Shown here piece after piece: positions 1-12,203 of a stretch of DNA of 64,000 nt. The notes below the pieces were generated by a model, which saw nothing but the letters and a program-made list of their open reading frames with translations, ran no database searches and had not been told where the DNA came from. The position numbers and the translations under genes were made by a program. The DNA is taken from positions 38,247,670 through 38,311,669 of the forward strand of contig OZ025248.1 of assembly GCA_964019135.1 (NCBI GenBank), written 5' to 3'. Source of the stretch: Arenicola marina (Eukaryota; Annelida; Polychaeta; Arenicolidae). Position 1 is the first letter of the stretch, and each line of letters starts with the position of its first letter.

Positions 1-636
1 TGGTACATTACAACGAGTCGGTAGGAGAGAGTGGTACAACATAACGAGTCGGTAGGTGCAGAGTGGTACAACATGACGAGTAGGTAGATGCAAAGTGGTG
101 CAACATGACGAGTTGGTAGGGGCAGTGTGGTGCAACATGGCGAGTCGGTAGGTGCAGAGTGGTAGAATATGACGAGTCGGTAGGTGCAGAGTGGTACAAT
201 ATGACGAGTCGGTAGGTGCAGAGTGGTGCGTCATCATTCGGTAGGTGCAGAGTGGTAGAACATGACGAGTCGGTAGGGGCAGAGTGGTGCAACATGACGA
301 GCCGGTAGGTGCAGAGTGGTGCAAGATGCAGAGTCAGTAGGGGCAGAGTGGTACATTATGAACAGTCGGTAGGACAGAGTGGTACAACATGCCGAGTAGG
401 TAGGCGCAGAGTGGTGCGTCATCAGTCGGTAGGTGCAGACGGGTGCAACATGACGAGTTGGTAGGGGCAGAGTGGTGCAACATGACGAGTTGGTAGGGGC
501 AGAGTGGTGCAACATGGCGAGTCGGTAGGTGCAGAGTGGTAAAATATGACGAGTCGGTAGGGGAAGAGTGGTACAGCATGACGAATCAGTAGGTGCAGAG
601 TGGTACAATATGACGAGTCGGTAGGTGCAGAGTGGT

Positions 637-1268
637 GCGTCATCAGTCGGTAGGTGCAGACAGGTGCAACATGACGAGTCAGTAGGGGCAGAGTGGTACA
701 TTATGACGAGTCGGTAGGACAGAGTGGTACAACATAGCGTGTCGGTAGGTGCGGAGTGGAACAACATGACGAGTAGGTAGATGCAGAGTGGTGCAACATG
801 ACGAGTTGGTAGGGGCAGAGTGGTGCAACATGGCGAGTCGGTAGGTGCAGTGTGGTAGAATATGACGAGTCGGTAGGGGCAGAGTGGTACAGCATGACGA
901 ATCGGTAGGTGCAGAGTAGTACAATATGACGAGTCGGTAGGTGCAGAGTGGTGCGTCATCAGTCGGTAGGTGCAGACAGGTGCAACATGACGAGTCAGTA
1001 GGGGCAGAGTGGTACATTATGACGAGTCGGTAGGACAGAGTGGTACAACATAACGAATCGGTAGATGCAGAGTGGCACAACATGACGAGTAGTTAGATGC
1101 AGAGTGGTGCAACATGACGAGTTGGTAGGGGCAGAGTGGTGCAACATGGCGAGTCGGTAGGTGCAGAGTGGTAGAATATGACGAGTCGGTAGGGGCAGAG
1201 AGGTACAGCATGACGAATCGGTAGGTGCAGAGTGGTACAATATGACGAATCGGTAGGTGCAGAGTGGG
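637..1268 (+). repeat. 316-bp 10-monomer HOR, two units
   Basis: The rare GCGTCATCA tail recurs at 637, 953 and 1,269, exactly 316 bp apart. Between anchors lie ten monomers in fixed order: (1) AGACAGG type, (2) GTCAGTAGGGG with CATTAT tail, (3) 31-bp TAGGACAG type, (4) TAGGTGCGG or TAGATGCAG type, (5) GTAGGTAGATG type, (6) GTTGGTAGGGG type, (7) GGCGAG with GAATAT tail, (8) TAGGGG with CAGCAT tail, (9) GACGAATCGG with CAATAT tail, (10) the anchor itself. The length is eight 32-mers, one 31-mer and one 29-mer. The two units differ from each other, mainly at monomers 4, 5 and 10. Confidence 0.92.
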
Positions 1269-3189
1269 GCGTCATCAGTCGGTAGGTGCAGACAGGTGCA
1301 ACATGACGAGTTTGTAGGGGCAGACTGATGCAACATGGCGAGTCGGTAGGTGCAGAGTGGTGGAACAGGACGAGTCGGTAGGTGCAGAGTGGTGCAACAT
1401 GACGAGTCGTTAGGTGCAGAGTGGTACAACAAGACGATTCGGTAGGTGCAGAGTGGTGCAACATGACGAGTTGGTAGGGGCAGAGTGGTACATTATGACG
1501 AGTCGGTATTACAGAGTGGTAGAACATGACGAGTCGGTAGGTGCAGAGTGGTGCAACATGACGAGTTGGTAGGGGCAGAGTGGTAGAATATGACGAGTCG
1601 GTAGGTGCAGAGTGGTAAATGACGAGTCGGTAGGTGCAGAGTGGTGCAACACGACGAGTCGGTAGGGGCAGAGTGGTACATTATGACGAGTCGGTAGGTG
1701 CAGAGTGGTGCAACATGGCGAGTCGGTAGGTGCAGAGTGGTAGAACATGACAAGTCGGCAGGTGCAGAGTGGTGCATCCTGAAGAGTCGTTAGGTGCAGA
1801 GTAGTACAACATGACGAGTCGGTAGGTGCAGAGTGGTACAACAAGACGAGTCGGTAGGTGCAGAGTGGTACAACATGCCGCGTAGGTAGGTGCAGAGTGG
1901 TGCAACATGACGAGTTGGTGGAGGCAGAGTGTTGCCATATGACGAGTCGGTAGGTGCAGAGTGGTGCAACATGACGAGTCAGTAGGGGCAGAGTGGTACA
2001 TTATAACGAGTCGGTAAGACAGAGTGGTACAATATGACGAGTCGGTAGGTGCCGAGTGGCGCGTCATCAGTCGGTAGGTGCAGACAGGTGCAACATGACG
2101 AGTTGGTAGGGGCAGAGTGGTGCAACATGGCGAGTCGGTGGGCGCAGAATGGTAGGACATGACGAGTCGGTAGGTGCAGAGTGGTGCAACATGACGAGTC
2201 GTTAGGTGCAGAGTGGTACAACATGACGAGTAAGTAGGTGCAGAGTGGTGCAACATGACGAGTTGGTAGAGGCAGAGTCTTGCCATATGACGAGTCGGTA
2301 GGTGCAGAGTGGTACATGACGAGTCGGTAGGTGCAGAGTGGTGCAACATGACGAGTCAGTAGGGGCAGAGTGGTACATTATAACGAGTCGGTAGGAGAGA
2401 GTGGTACAACATAACGAGTCGGTAGGAGAGAGTGGTACAACATAACGAGTCGGTAGGTGCAGAGTGGTACAACATGACGAGTAGGTAGATGCAAAGTGGT
2501 GCAACATGACGAGTTGGTAGGGGCAGAGTGGTGCAACATGGCGAGTCGGTAGGTGCAGAGTGGTAGAATATGACGAGTCGGTAGGTGCAGAGTGGTACAA
2601 TATGACGAGTCGGTAGGTGCAGAGTGGTGCCTCATCATTCGGTAGGTGCAGAGTGGTAGAACATGACGAGTCGGTAGGGGCAGAGTGGTGCAACATGACG
2701 AGTCGGTAGGTGCAGAGTGGTGCAAGATGAAGAGTCAGTAGGGGCAGAGTGGTACATTATGACGAGTCGGTAGGACAGAGTGGTACAACATGCCGAGTAG
2801 GTAGGCGCAGAGTGGTACAACATGACGAGTTGGTAGAGGCAGAGTGTTGCCATATGACGAGTCGGTAGGGGCAGAGTGGTACATGACGAGTCGGTAGGTG
2901 CAGAATGGTGCAAGAAGAAGAGTCAGTAGGGGCAGAGTGGTACATTATGACGAGTCGGTAGGACAGAGTGGTACAACATAACGAGTCGGTAGGTGCAGAG
3001 TGGTGCAACATGACGAGTAGCTAGATGCAGAGTGGTGCAACATGACGAGTTGGTAGGGGCAGAGTGGTGCAACATGACGAGTCGGTAGGTGCAGAGTGGT
3101 ACAATATGACGAGTCGGTAGGTGCAGAGTCGTGCGTCAGCAGTCGGTAGGTGCAGACAGGTGCAACATGACGAGTTGGTAGGGGCAGAG

Positions 3190-3987
3190 TGGTGCAACAT
3201 GACGAGTCGTTAGGTGCAGAGTGGTACAACATGACGAGTAGGTAGGTGCAGAGTGGTGCAACATGACGAGTTGGTAGGGGCAGCGTGTTGCCATATGACG
3301 AGTCGGTAGGTGCAGAGTGGTGCAACATGACGAGTCAGTAGTATCAGAGTGGTACATTATGACAAGTCGGTAGGACAGAGTGGTACAATATAACGAGTCG
3401 GTAGGTGTTGAGTGGTACAACATGACGAGTATGTAGATGCAGAGTGGTGCAACATGACGAGTTGGTAGGGGCAGAGTGGTGCAACATGGCAAGTCGGTAG
3501 GTGCAGAGTGGTAGAATATGACGAGTCGGTAGGTGCAGAGTGGTGCGTCATCAGTCGGTAGGTGCAGAGTGGTAGGACATGACGAATCGGTAGGTGCAGA
3601 ATGGTGCAACATGACGAGTCGTTAGGTGCAGAGTGGTACAACATGACGAGTAGGTAGGTGCAGAGTGGTGCAACATGACGAGTTGGTAGGGGCAGCGTGT
3701 TGCCATATGACGAGTCGGTAGGTGCAGAGTGGTGCAACATGACGAGTCAGTAGTATCAGAGTGGTACATTATGACAAGTCGGTAGGACAGAGTGGTACAA
3801 TATAACGAGTCGGTAGGTGTTGAGTGGTACAACATGACGAGTATGTAGATGCAGAGTGGTGCAACATGACGAGTTGGTAGGGGCAGAGTGGTGCAACATG
3901 GCAAGTCGGTAGGTGCAGAGTGGTAGAATATGACGAGTCGGTAGGTGCAGAGTGGTGCGTCATCAGTCGGTAGGTGCAGAGTGGTAG
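3190..3987 (+). repeat. 412-bp local tandem duplication
   Basis: 3,190-3,575 and 3,602-3,987 align at 412 bp spacing, including the unusual CAGTAGTATCAG (3,341 and 3,753), GACAAGTCGG and TAGGTGTTGAG monomers. The corresponding A2 stretch (about 51,665-52,050) has a single copy, so the duplication is specific to A1. Confidence 0.88.
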
Positions 3988-4465
3988 AACATGACGAGTG
4001 GGTAGGTGCAGAGTGGTGCAATATGACGAGTCGGTAGGGGCAGAGTGGTACAGCATGACGAGTCGGTAGGTGCAGAGTGGTGCAACATGACGGGTCGGTA
4101 GGTGCAGAGTGGTACAACATGACGAGTGGGTAGGTGCAGAGTGGTGCAATATGACGAGTCGGTAGGGGCAGAGTGGTACAGCATGACGAGTCGGTAGGTG
4201 CAGAGTGGTGCAACATGACGAGTCGGTAGGGGCAGAGTGGTACAACATGAAGAGTCGGTAGGGAAAGAGTGGTACAGCATGACGAGTCGGTAGGGAAAGA
4301 GTGGTGCAACATGACGAGTCGTTAGGTGCAAACTGTTGCAACATGGCGAGTCCGTAGGTGCAGAGTGGTAGAACATGACGAGTCGGTAGGGGCAGAGTGG
4401 TACAACATGACGAGTCGGTAGGTGCAGAGTGGTACAATATGACGAGTCGGTAGGTGCAGAGTGGT
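3957..4465 (+). repeat. 509-bp 16-monomer A-type module
   Basis: Anchors lie at 3,957 and 4,466. Its core includes GAGTGGGTAGG, GACGGGTCGG, AAGAGTCGGTAGGGAAAGAG, GTCGTTAGGTGCAAACTG and GAGTCCGTAGG monomers in that order. Further copies are 6,740-7,248, 52,020-52,528 and 55,152-55,660. Length is sixteen 32-mers minus 3 bp. Confidence 0.87.
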
Positions 4466-5097
4466 GCGTCATCAGTCGGTAGGTGCAGACGGGTGCAACA
4501 TGACGAGTCAGTAGGGGTAGAGTGGTACATTATGACGAGTCGGTAGGACAGAGTGGTACAACATAGCGTGTCGGTAGGTGCGGAGTGGAACAACATGACG
4601 AGTAGGTAGATGCAGAGTGGTGCAACATGACGAGTTGGTAGGGGCAGAGTGGTGCAACATGGCGAGTCGGTAGGTGCAGAGTGGTAGAATATGACGAGTC
4701 GGTAGGGGCGGAGTGGTACAGCATGACGAATCGGTAGGTGCAGAGTAGTACAATATGACGAGTCGGTAGGTGCAGAGTGGTGCGTCATCAGTCGGTAGGT
4801 GCAGACAGGTGCAACATGACGAGTCAGTAGGGGCAGAGTGGTACATTATGACGAGTCGGTAGGACAGAGTGGTACAAGATAACGAGTCGGTAGATGCAGA
4901 GTGGCACAACATGACGAGTAGTTAGATGCAGAGTGGTGCAACATGACGAGTTGGTAGGGGCAGAGTGGTGCAACATGGCGAGTCGGTAGGTGCAGAGTGG
5001 TAGAATATGACGAGTCGGTAGGGGCAGAGAGGTACAGCATGACGAATCGGTAGGTGCAGAGTGGTACAATATGACGAGTCGGTAGGTGAAGAGTGGG
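4466..5097 (+). repeat. 316-bp 10-monomer HOR, two units
   Basis: Anchors lie at 4,466, 4,782 and 5,098. The monomer order is the same as at 637-1,268, including the distinction between the first unit (AGCGTGTCGG, TGCGGAGTGGAAC) and the second (TAGATGCAGAGTGGCAC, TAGTTAGATG). The pair has therefore been copied as a dimer of HORs. Confidence 0.9.
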
Positions 5098-6739
5098 GCG
5101 TCATCAGTCGGTAGGTGCAGACAGGTGCAACATGACGAGTTGGTAGGGGCAGACTGATGCAACATGGCGAGTCGGTAGGTGCAGAGTGGTGGAACAGGAC
5201 GAGTCGGTAGGTGCAGAGTGGTGCAACATGACGAGTCGTTAGGTGCAGAGTGGTACAACAAGACGATTCGGTAGGTGCAGAGTGGTGCAACATGACGAGT
5301 TGGTAGGGGCAGAGTGGTACATTATGACGAGTCGGTAGGACAGAGTGGTAGAACATGACGAGTCGGTAGGTGCAGAGTGGTGCAGCATGACGAGTTGGTA
5401 GGGGCAGAGTGGTAGAATATGACGAGTCGGAAGGTGCAGAGTGGTACATGACGAGTCGGTAGGTGCAGAGTGGTGCAACACGACGAGTCGGTAGGGGCAG
5501 AGTGGTACATTATGGCGAGTCGGTAGGACAGAGTGGTAGAACATGACGAGTCGGTAGGGGCAGAGTGCTGCTACATGACGAGTTGGTAGATGCAGAGTGG
5601 TGCAACATGGCGAGTCCTTAGGTGCTGAGTAGTACAACATGACGAGTCGGTAGGTGCAGAGTGGTACAACAAGACGAGTCGGTAGGTGCAGAGTGGTACA
5701 ACATGCCGAGTAGGTAGGTGCAGAATGGTTCAACATGACGAGTTGGTAGAGGCAGAGTGTTGCCATATGACGAGTCGGTAGGTGCAGAGTGGTACATGAC
5801 GAGTCGGTAGGTGCAGAGTGGTGCAACATGACGAGTCAGTAGGGGCAGAGTGGTACATTATGACGAGTCGGTAGGACAGAGTGGTACAATATGACGAGTC
5901 GGTAAGTGCCGAGTGGTGAGTCATCAGTCGGTAGGTGCAGACAGGTGCAACATGACGAGTTGGTAGGGGCAGAGTGGTGCAACATGGCGAGTCGGTGGGC
6001 GCAGAATGGTAGGACATGACGAGTCGGTAGGTGCAGAGTGGTGCAACATGACGAGTCGTTAGGTGCAGAGTGGTACAACATGACGAGTAAGTAGGTGCAG
6101 AGTGGTGCAACATGACGAGTTGGTAGAGGCAGAGTCTTGCCATATGACGAGTCGGTAGGTGCAGAGTGGTACATGACGAGTCGGTAGGTGCAGAGTGGTG
6201 CAACATGACGAGTTGGTAGATGCAGAGGGGTGCAACATGGCGAGTCGGTAGGTGCAGAGTGGTAGAACATGACGAGTCGGCAGGTGCAGAGTGGTGCATC
6301 CTGACGAGTCGTTAGGTGCAGAGTAGTACAACATGACGAGTCGGTAGGTGCAGAGTGGTACAACAAGACGAGTCGGTAGGTGCAGAGTGGTACAACATGC
6401 CGAGTAGGTAGGTGCAGAGTGGTGCAACATGACGAGTCGGTAGATGCAGAGTGGTACATGACGAGTCGGTAGGTGCAGAGTGGTGCAACATGACGAGTCA
6501 GTAGTATCAGAGTGGTACATTATGACAAGTCGGTAAGACAGAGTGGTACAATATAACGAGTCGGTAGGTGTTGAGTGGTACAACATGACGAGTATGTGGA
6601 TGCAGAGTGGTGCAACATGACGAGTTGGTAGGGGCAGAGTGGTGCATCCTGACGAGTCGTTAGGTGCAGAGTAGTACAACATGACGAGTCGGTAGGTGCA
6701 GAGTGGTACAACAAGACGAGTCGGTAGGTGCAGAGTGGT

Positions 6740-7725
6740 GCGTCATCAGTCGGTAGGTGCAGAGTGGTAAAACATGACGAGTGGGTAGGTGCAGAGTGGT
6801 GCAATATGACGAGTCGGTAGGGGCAGAGTGGTACAGCATGACGAGTCGGTAGGTGCAGAGTGGTGCAACATGACGGGTCGGTAGGTGCAGAGTGGTACAA
6901 CATGACGAGTGGGTAGGTGCAGAGTGGTGCAATATGACGAGTCGGTAGGGGCAGAGTGGTACAGCATGACGAGTCGGTAGGTGCAGAGTGGTGCAACATG
7001 ACGAGTCGGTAGGGGCAGAGTGGTACAACATGAAGAGTCGGTAGGGAAAGAGTGGTACAGCATGACGAGTCGGTAGGGAAAGAGTGGTGCAACATGACGA
7101 GTCGTTAGGTGCAAACTGTTGCAACATGGCGAGTCCGTAGGTGCAGAGTGGTAGAACATGACGAGTCGGTAGGGGCAGAGTGGTACAACATGACGAGTCG
7201 GTAGGTGCAGAGTGGTACAATATGACGAGTCGGTAGGTGCAGAGTGGTGCGTCATCAGTCGGTAGGTGCAGACGGGTGCAACATGACGAGTTGGTAGGGG
7301 CAGAGTGGTGCAACATGACGAGTTGGTAGGGGCATAGTGGTGCAACATGGCGAGTCGGTAGGTGCAGAGTGGTACAACATGACGAGTGGGTAGGTGCAGA
7401 GTGGTGCAATATGACGAGTCGGTAGGGGCAGAGTGGTACAGCATGACGAGTCGGTAGGTGCAGAGTGGTGCAACATGACGAGTCGGTAGGGGCAGAGTGG
7501 TACAACATGAAGAGTCGGTAGGGAAAGAGTGGTACAGCATGACGAGTCGGTAGGGAAAGAGTGGTGCAACATGACGAGTCGTTAGGTGCAACCTGTTGCA
7601 ACATGGCGAGTCCGTAGGTGCAGAGTGGTAGAACATGACGAGTCGGTAGGGGCAGAGTGGTACAACATGACGAGTCGGTAGGTGCAGAGTGGTACAATAT
7701 GACGAGTCGGTAGGTGCAGAGTGGT
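6740..7725 (+). repeat. 509-bp + 477-bp A-type module pair
   Basis: Anchors lie at 6,740, 7,249 and 7,726. The second module repeats the core of the first (TAGGGAAAGAG, GTTAGGTGCAACCTG, GAGTCCG) 477 bp downstream, but enters through AGACGGG and two GTTGG monomers. The position matching the second module at 4,466 is absent, so A1 carries one single and one doubled version. Confidence 0.88.
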
Positions 7726-8357
7726 GCGTCATCAGTCGGTAGGTGCAGACGGGTGCAACATGACGAGTCAGTAGGGGTAGAGTGGTACATTATGAGGAGT
7801 CGGTAGGACAGAGTGGTACAACATAGCGTGTCGGTAGGTGCGGAGTGGAACAACATGACGAGTAGGTAGATGCAGAGTGGTGCAACATGACGAGTTGGTA
7901 GGGGCAGAGTGGTGCAACATGGCGAGTCGGTAGGTGCAGAGTGGTAGAATATGACGAGTCGGTAGGGGCGGAGTGGTACAGCATGACGAATCGGTAGGTG
8001 CAGAGTAGTACAATATGACGAGTCGGTAGGTGCAGAGTGGTGCGTCATCAGTCGGTAGGTGCAGACAGGTGCAACATGACGAGTCAGTAGGGGCAGAGTG
8101 GTACATTATGACGAGTCGGTAGGACAGAGTGGTACAAGATAACGAGTCGGTAGGGGCAGAGTGGCACAACATGACGAGTAGTTAGATGCAGAGTGGTGCA
8201 ACATGACGAGTTGGTAGGGGCAGAGTGGTGCAACATGGCGAGTCGGTAGGTGCAGAGTGGTAGAATATGACGAGTCGGTAGGGGCAGAGAGGTACAGCAT
8301 GACGAATCGGTAGGTGCAGAGTGGTACAATATGACGAGTCGGTAGGTGAAGAGTGGG
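7726..8357 (+). repeat. 316-bp 10-monomer HOR, two units
   Basis: Anchors lie at 7,726, 8,042 and 8,358. This is the same ordered pair of units as at 4,466, displaced by exactly 3,260 bp. Confidence 0.9.
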
Positions 8358-8641
8358 GCGTCATCAGTCGGTAGGTGCAGACAGGTGCAACATGACGAGT
8401 TGGTAGGGGCAGACTGATGCAACATGGCGAGTCGGTAGGTGCAGAGTGGTGGAACAGGACGAGTCGGTAGGTGCAGAGTGGTGCAACATGACGAGTCGTT
8501 AGGTGCAGAGTGGTACAACAAGACGATTCGGTAGGTGCAGAGTGGTGCAACATGACGAGTTGGTAGGGGCAGAGTGGTACATTATGACGAGTCGGTAGGA
8601 CAGAGTGGTAGAACATGACGAGTCGGTAGGTGCAGAGTGGT

Positions 8642-10211
8642 GCAGCATGACGAGTTGGTAGGGGCAGAGTGGTAGAATATGACGAGTCGGAAGGTGCAGA
8701 GTGGTACATGACGAGTCGGTAGGTGCAGAGTGGTACATTATGGCGAGTCGGTAGGACAGAGTGGTAGAACATGACGAGTCGGTAGGGGCAGAGTGCTGCA
8801 ACATGACGAGTTGGTAGATGCAGAGTGGTGCAACATGGCGAGTCCTTAGGTGCTGAGTAGTACAACATGACGAGTCGGTAGGTGCAGAGTGGTACAACAA
8901 GACGAGTCGGTAGGTGCAGAGTGGTACAACATGCCGAGTAGGTAGGTGCAGAGTGGTGCAACATGACGAGTTGGTAGAGGCAGAGTGTTGCCATATGACG
9001 AGTCGGTAGGTGCAGAGTGGTACATGACGAGTCGGTAGGTGCAGAGTGGTGCAACATGACGAGTCAGTAGGGGCAGAGTGGTACATTATGACGAGTCGGT
9101 AGGACAGAGTGGTACAATATGACGAGTCGGTAGGTGCCGAGTGGTGAGTCATCAGTCGGTAGGTGCAGACAGGTGCAACATGACGAGTTGGTAGGGGCAG
9201 AGTAGTGCAACATGGCGAGTCGGTGGGCGCAGAATGGTAGGACATGACGAGTCGGTAGGTGCAGAGTGGTGCAACATGACGAGTCGTTAGGTGCAGAGTG
9301 GCACAACATGACGAGTAAGTAGGTGCAGAGTGGTGCAACATGACGAGTTGGTAGAGGCAGAGTCTTGCTATATGACGAGTCGGTAGGTGCAGAGTGGTAC
9401 ATGACGAGTCGGTAGGTGCAGAGTGGTGCAACATGACGAGTTGGTAGATGCAGAGGGGTGCAACATGGCGAGTCGGTAGGTGCAGAGTGGTAGAACATGA
9501 CGAGTCGGCAGGTGCAGAGTGGTGCATCCTGACGAGTCGTTAGGTGCAGAGTAGTACAACATGACGAGTCGGTAGGTGCAGAGTGGTACAACAAGACGAG
9601 TCGGTAGGGGCAGAGTGGTACAACATGCCGAGTAGGTAGGTGCAGAGTGGTGCAACATGACGAGTCGGTAGGTGCAGAGTGGTACATGACGAGTCGGTAG
9701 GTGCAGAGTGGTGCAACATGACGAGTCAGTAGGGGCAGAGTGGTACATTATAACGAGTCGGTAGGACAGAGTGGTACAATATGACGAGTCGGTAGGTGCC
9801 GAGTGGCGCGTCATCAGTCGGTAGGTGCAGACAGGTGCAACATGACGAGTTGGTAGGGGCAGAGTGGTGCAACATGGCGAGTCGGTGGGCGCAGAATGGT
9901 AGGACATGACGAGTCGGTAGTTGCAGAGTAGTGCAACATGACGAGTCGTTAGGTGCAGAGTGGTACAACATGACGAGTAAGTAGGTGCAGAGTGGTGCAA
10001 CATGACGAGTTGGTAGAGGCAGAGTCTTGCCATATGACGAGTCGGTAGGTGCAGAGTGGTACATGACGAGTCGGTAGGTGCAGAGTGGTACATGACGAGT
10101 CGGTAGGTGCAGAGTGGTGCAACATGACGAGTCAGTAGGGGCAGAGTGGTACATTATAACGAGTCGGTAGGAGAGTGGTACAACATAACGAGTCGGTAGG
10201 TGCAGAGTGGT
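8642..10211 (+). repeat. 1,570-bp satellite segment absent from the A2 copy
   Basis: Left of this segment A1 aligns to A2 at an offset of 48,412; right of it the offset is 46,842. The A2 sequence passes from one alignment to the other within 57,022-57,053, inside a monomer shared by both sides. The segment is ordinary A-type satellite (TAGAGGCAG, GGTGGGCGCAG and 29-bp monomers). It was either lost from A2 or gained in A1 by in-register exchange. Confidence 0.8.
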
Positions 10212-10780
10212 ACAACATGACGAGTAGGTAGATGCAAAGTGGTGCAACATGACGAGTTGGTAGGGGCAGTGTGGTGCAACATGGCGAGTCGGTAGGTGCA
10301 GAGTGGTAGAATATGACGAGTCGGTAGGTGCAGAGTGGTACAATATGACGAGTCGGTCTGTGCAGAGTGGTGCGTCATCATTCGGTAGGTGCAGAGTGGT
10401 AGAACATGACGAGTCGGTAGGGGCAGAGTGGTGCAACATGACGAGTCGGTAGGTGCAGAGTGGTGCAAGATGAAGAGTCAGTAGGGGCAGAGTGGTACAT
10501 TATGACGAGTCGGTAGGACAGAGTGGTACAACATGCCGAGTAGGTAGGCGCAGAGTGGTGCGTCATCAGTCGGTAGGTGCAGACGGGTGCAACATGACGA
10601 GTTGGTAGGGGCAGAGAGGTGCAACATGACGAGTTGGTAGGGGCAGAGTGGTGCAACATGGCGTGTCGGTAGGTGCAGAGTGGTAAAATATGACGAGTCG
10701 GTAGGGGAAGAGTGGTACAGCATGACGAATCAGTAGGTGCAGAGTGGTACAATATGACGAGTCGGTAGGTGCAGCGTGGT

Positions 10781-11096
10781 GCGTCATCAGTCGGTAGGTG
10801 CAGACAGGTGCAACATGACGAGTCAGTAGGGGCAGAGTGGTACATTATGACGAGTCGGTAGGAGAGAGTGGTACAACATAGCGTGTCGGTAGGTGCGGAG
10901 TGGAACAACATGACGAGTAGGTAGATGCAGAGTGGTGCAACATGACGAGTTGGTAGGGGCAGAGTGGTGCAACATGGCGAGTCGGTAGGTGCAGAGTGGT
11001 AGAATATGACGAGTCGGTAGGGGCAGAGTGGTACAGCATGACGAATCGGTAGGTGCAGAGTAGTACAATATGACGAGTCGGTAGGTGCAGAGTGGT
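10781..11096 (+). repeat. 316-bp 10-monomer HOR
   Basis: Anchors lie at 10,781 and 11,097. The unit is of the AGCGTGTCGG / TGCGGAGTGGAAC type, with TAGGAGAG in place of TAGGACAG at monomer 3. Confidence 0.88.
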
Positions 11097-11887
11097 GCGT
11101 CATCAGTCGCTAGGTGCAGACAGGTGCAACATGACGAGTCAGTAGGGGCAGAGTGGTACATTATGACGAGTCGGTAGGACAGAGTGGTACAACATAACGA
11201 GTCGGTAGATGCAGAGTGGCACAACATGACGAGTTGTTAGATGCAGAGTGGTGCAACATGACGAGTTGGTAGGGGCAGAGTGGTGCAACATGGCGAGTCG
11301 GTAGGTGCAGAGTGGTAGAATATGACGAGTCGGTAGGGGCAGAGTGGTACAACAAGACGATTCGGTAGGTGCAGAGTGGTGCAACATGACGAGTTGGTAG
11401 GGGCAGAGCGGTACATTATGACGAGTCGGTATTACAGAGTGGTAGAACATGACGAGTCGGTAGGTGCAGAGTGGTGCAGCATGACGAGTTGGTAGGGGCA
11501 GAGTGGTAGAATATGACGAGTCGGTAGGTGCAGAGTGGTACATGACGAGTCGGTAGGTGCAGAGTGGTGCAACACGACGAGTCGGTAGGGGCAGAGTGGT
11601 ACATTATGACGAGTCGGTAGGGCAGAGTGGTAGAACATGACGAGTTGGTAGGGGCAGAGTGGTGCAACATGACGAGTTGGTAGATGCAGAGTGGTGCAAC
11701 ATGGCGAGTCGGTAGGTGCAGAGTGGTAGAACATGACGAGTCGGCAGGTGCAGAGTGGTGCATCCTGACGAGTCGTTAGGTGCAGAGTAGTACAACATGA
11801 CGAGTCGGTAGGTGCAGAGTGGTACAACAAGACGAGTCGGTAGGTGCAGAGTGGTACAACATGCCGAGTAGGTAGGTGCAGAGTGGG

Positions 11888-12203
11888 GCGTCATCAGTCG
11901 GTAGGTGCAGACAGGTGCAACATGACGAGTTGGTAGCTGCAGAGTGGTACATTATGACGAGTCGGTAGGACAGAGTGGTACAACATAACGAGTCGGTAGA
12001 TGCAGAGTGGCACATCATGACGAGTTGTTAGATGCAGAGTGGTGCAACATGACGAGTTGGTAGGGGCAGAGTGGTGCAACATGGCGAGCCGGTAGGTGCA
12101 GAGTGGTAGAATATGACGAGTCGGTAGGGGCAGAGAGGTACAGCATGACGAATCGGTAGGTGCAGAGTGGTACAATATGACTAGTCGGTAGGTGCAGAGT
12201 GGG
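11888..12203 (+). repeat. 316-bp 10-monomer HOR
   Basis: Anchors lie at 11,888 and 12,204. The order matches the second-unit type (TAGATGCAGAGTGGCAC at monomer 4). Monomer 2 is GTTGGTAGCTGC instead of the usual GTCAG type. Confidence 0.85.
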
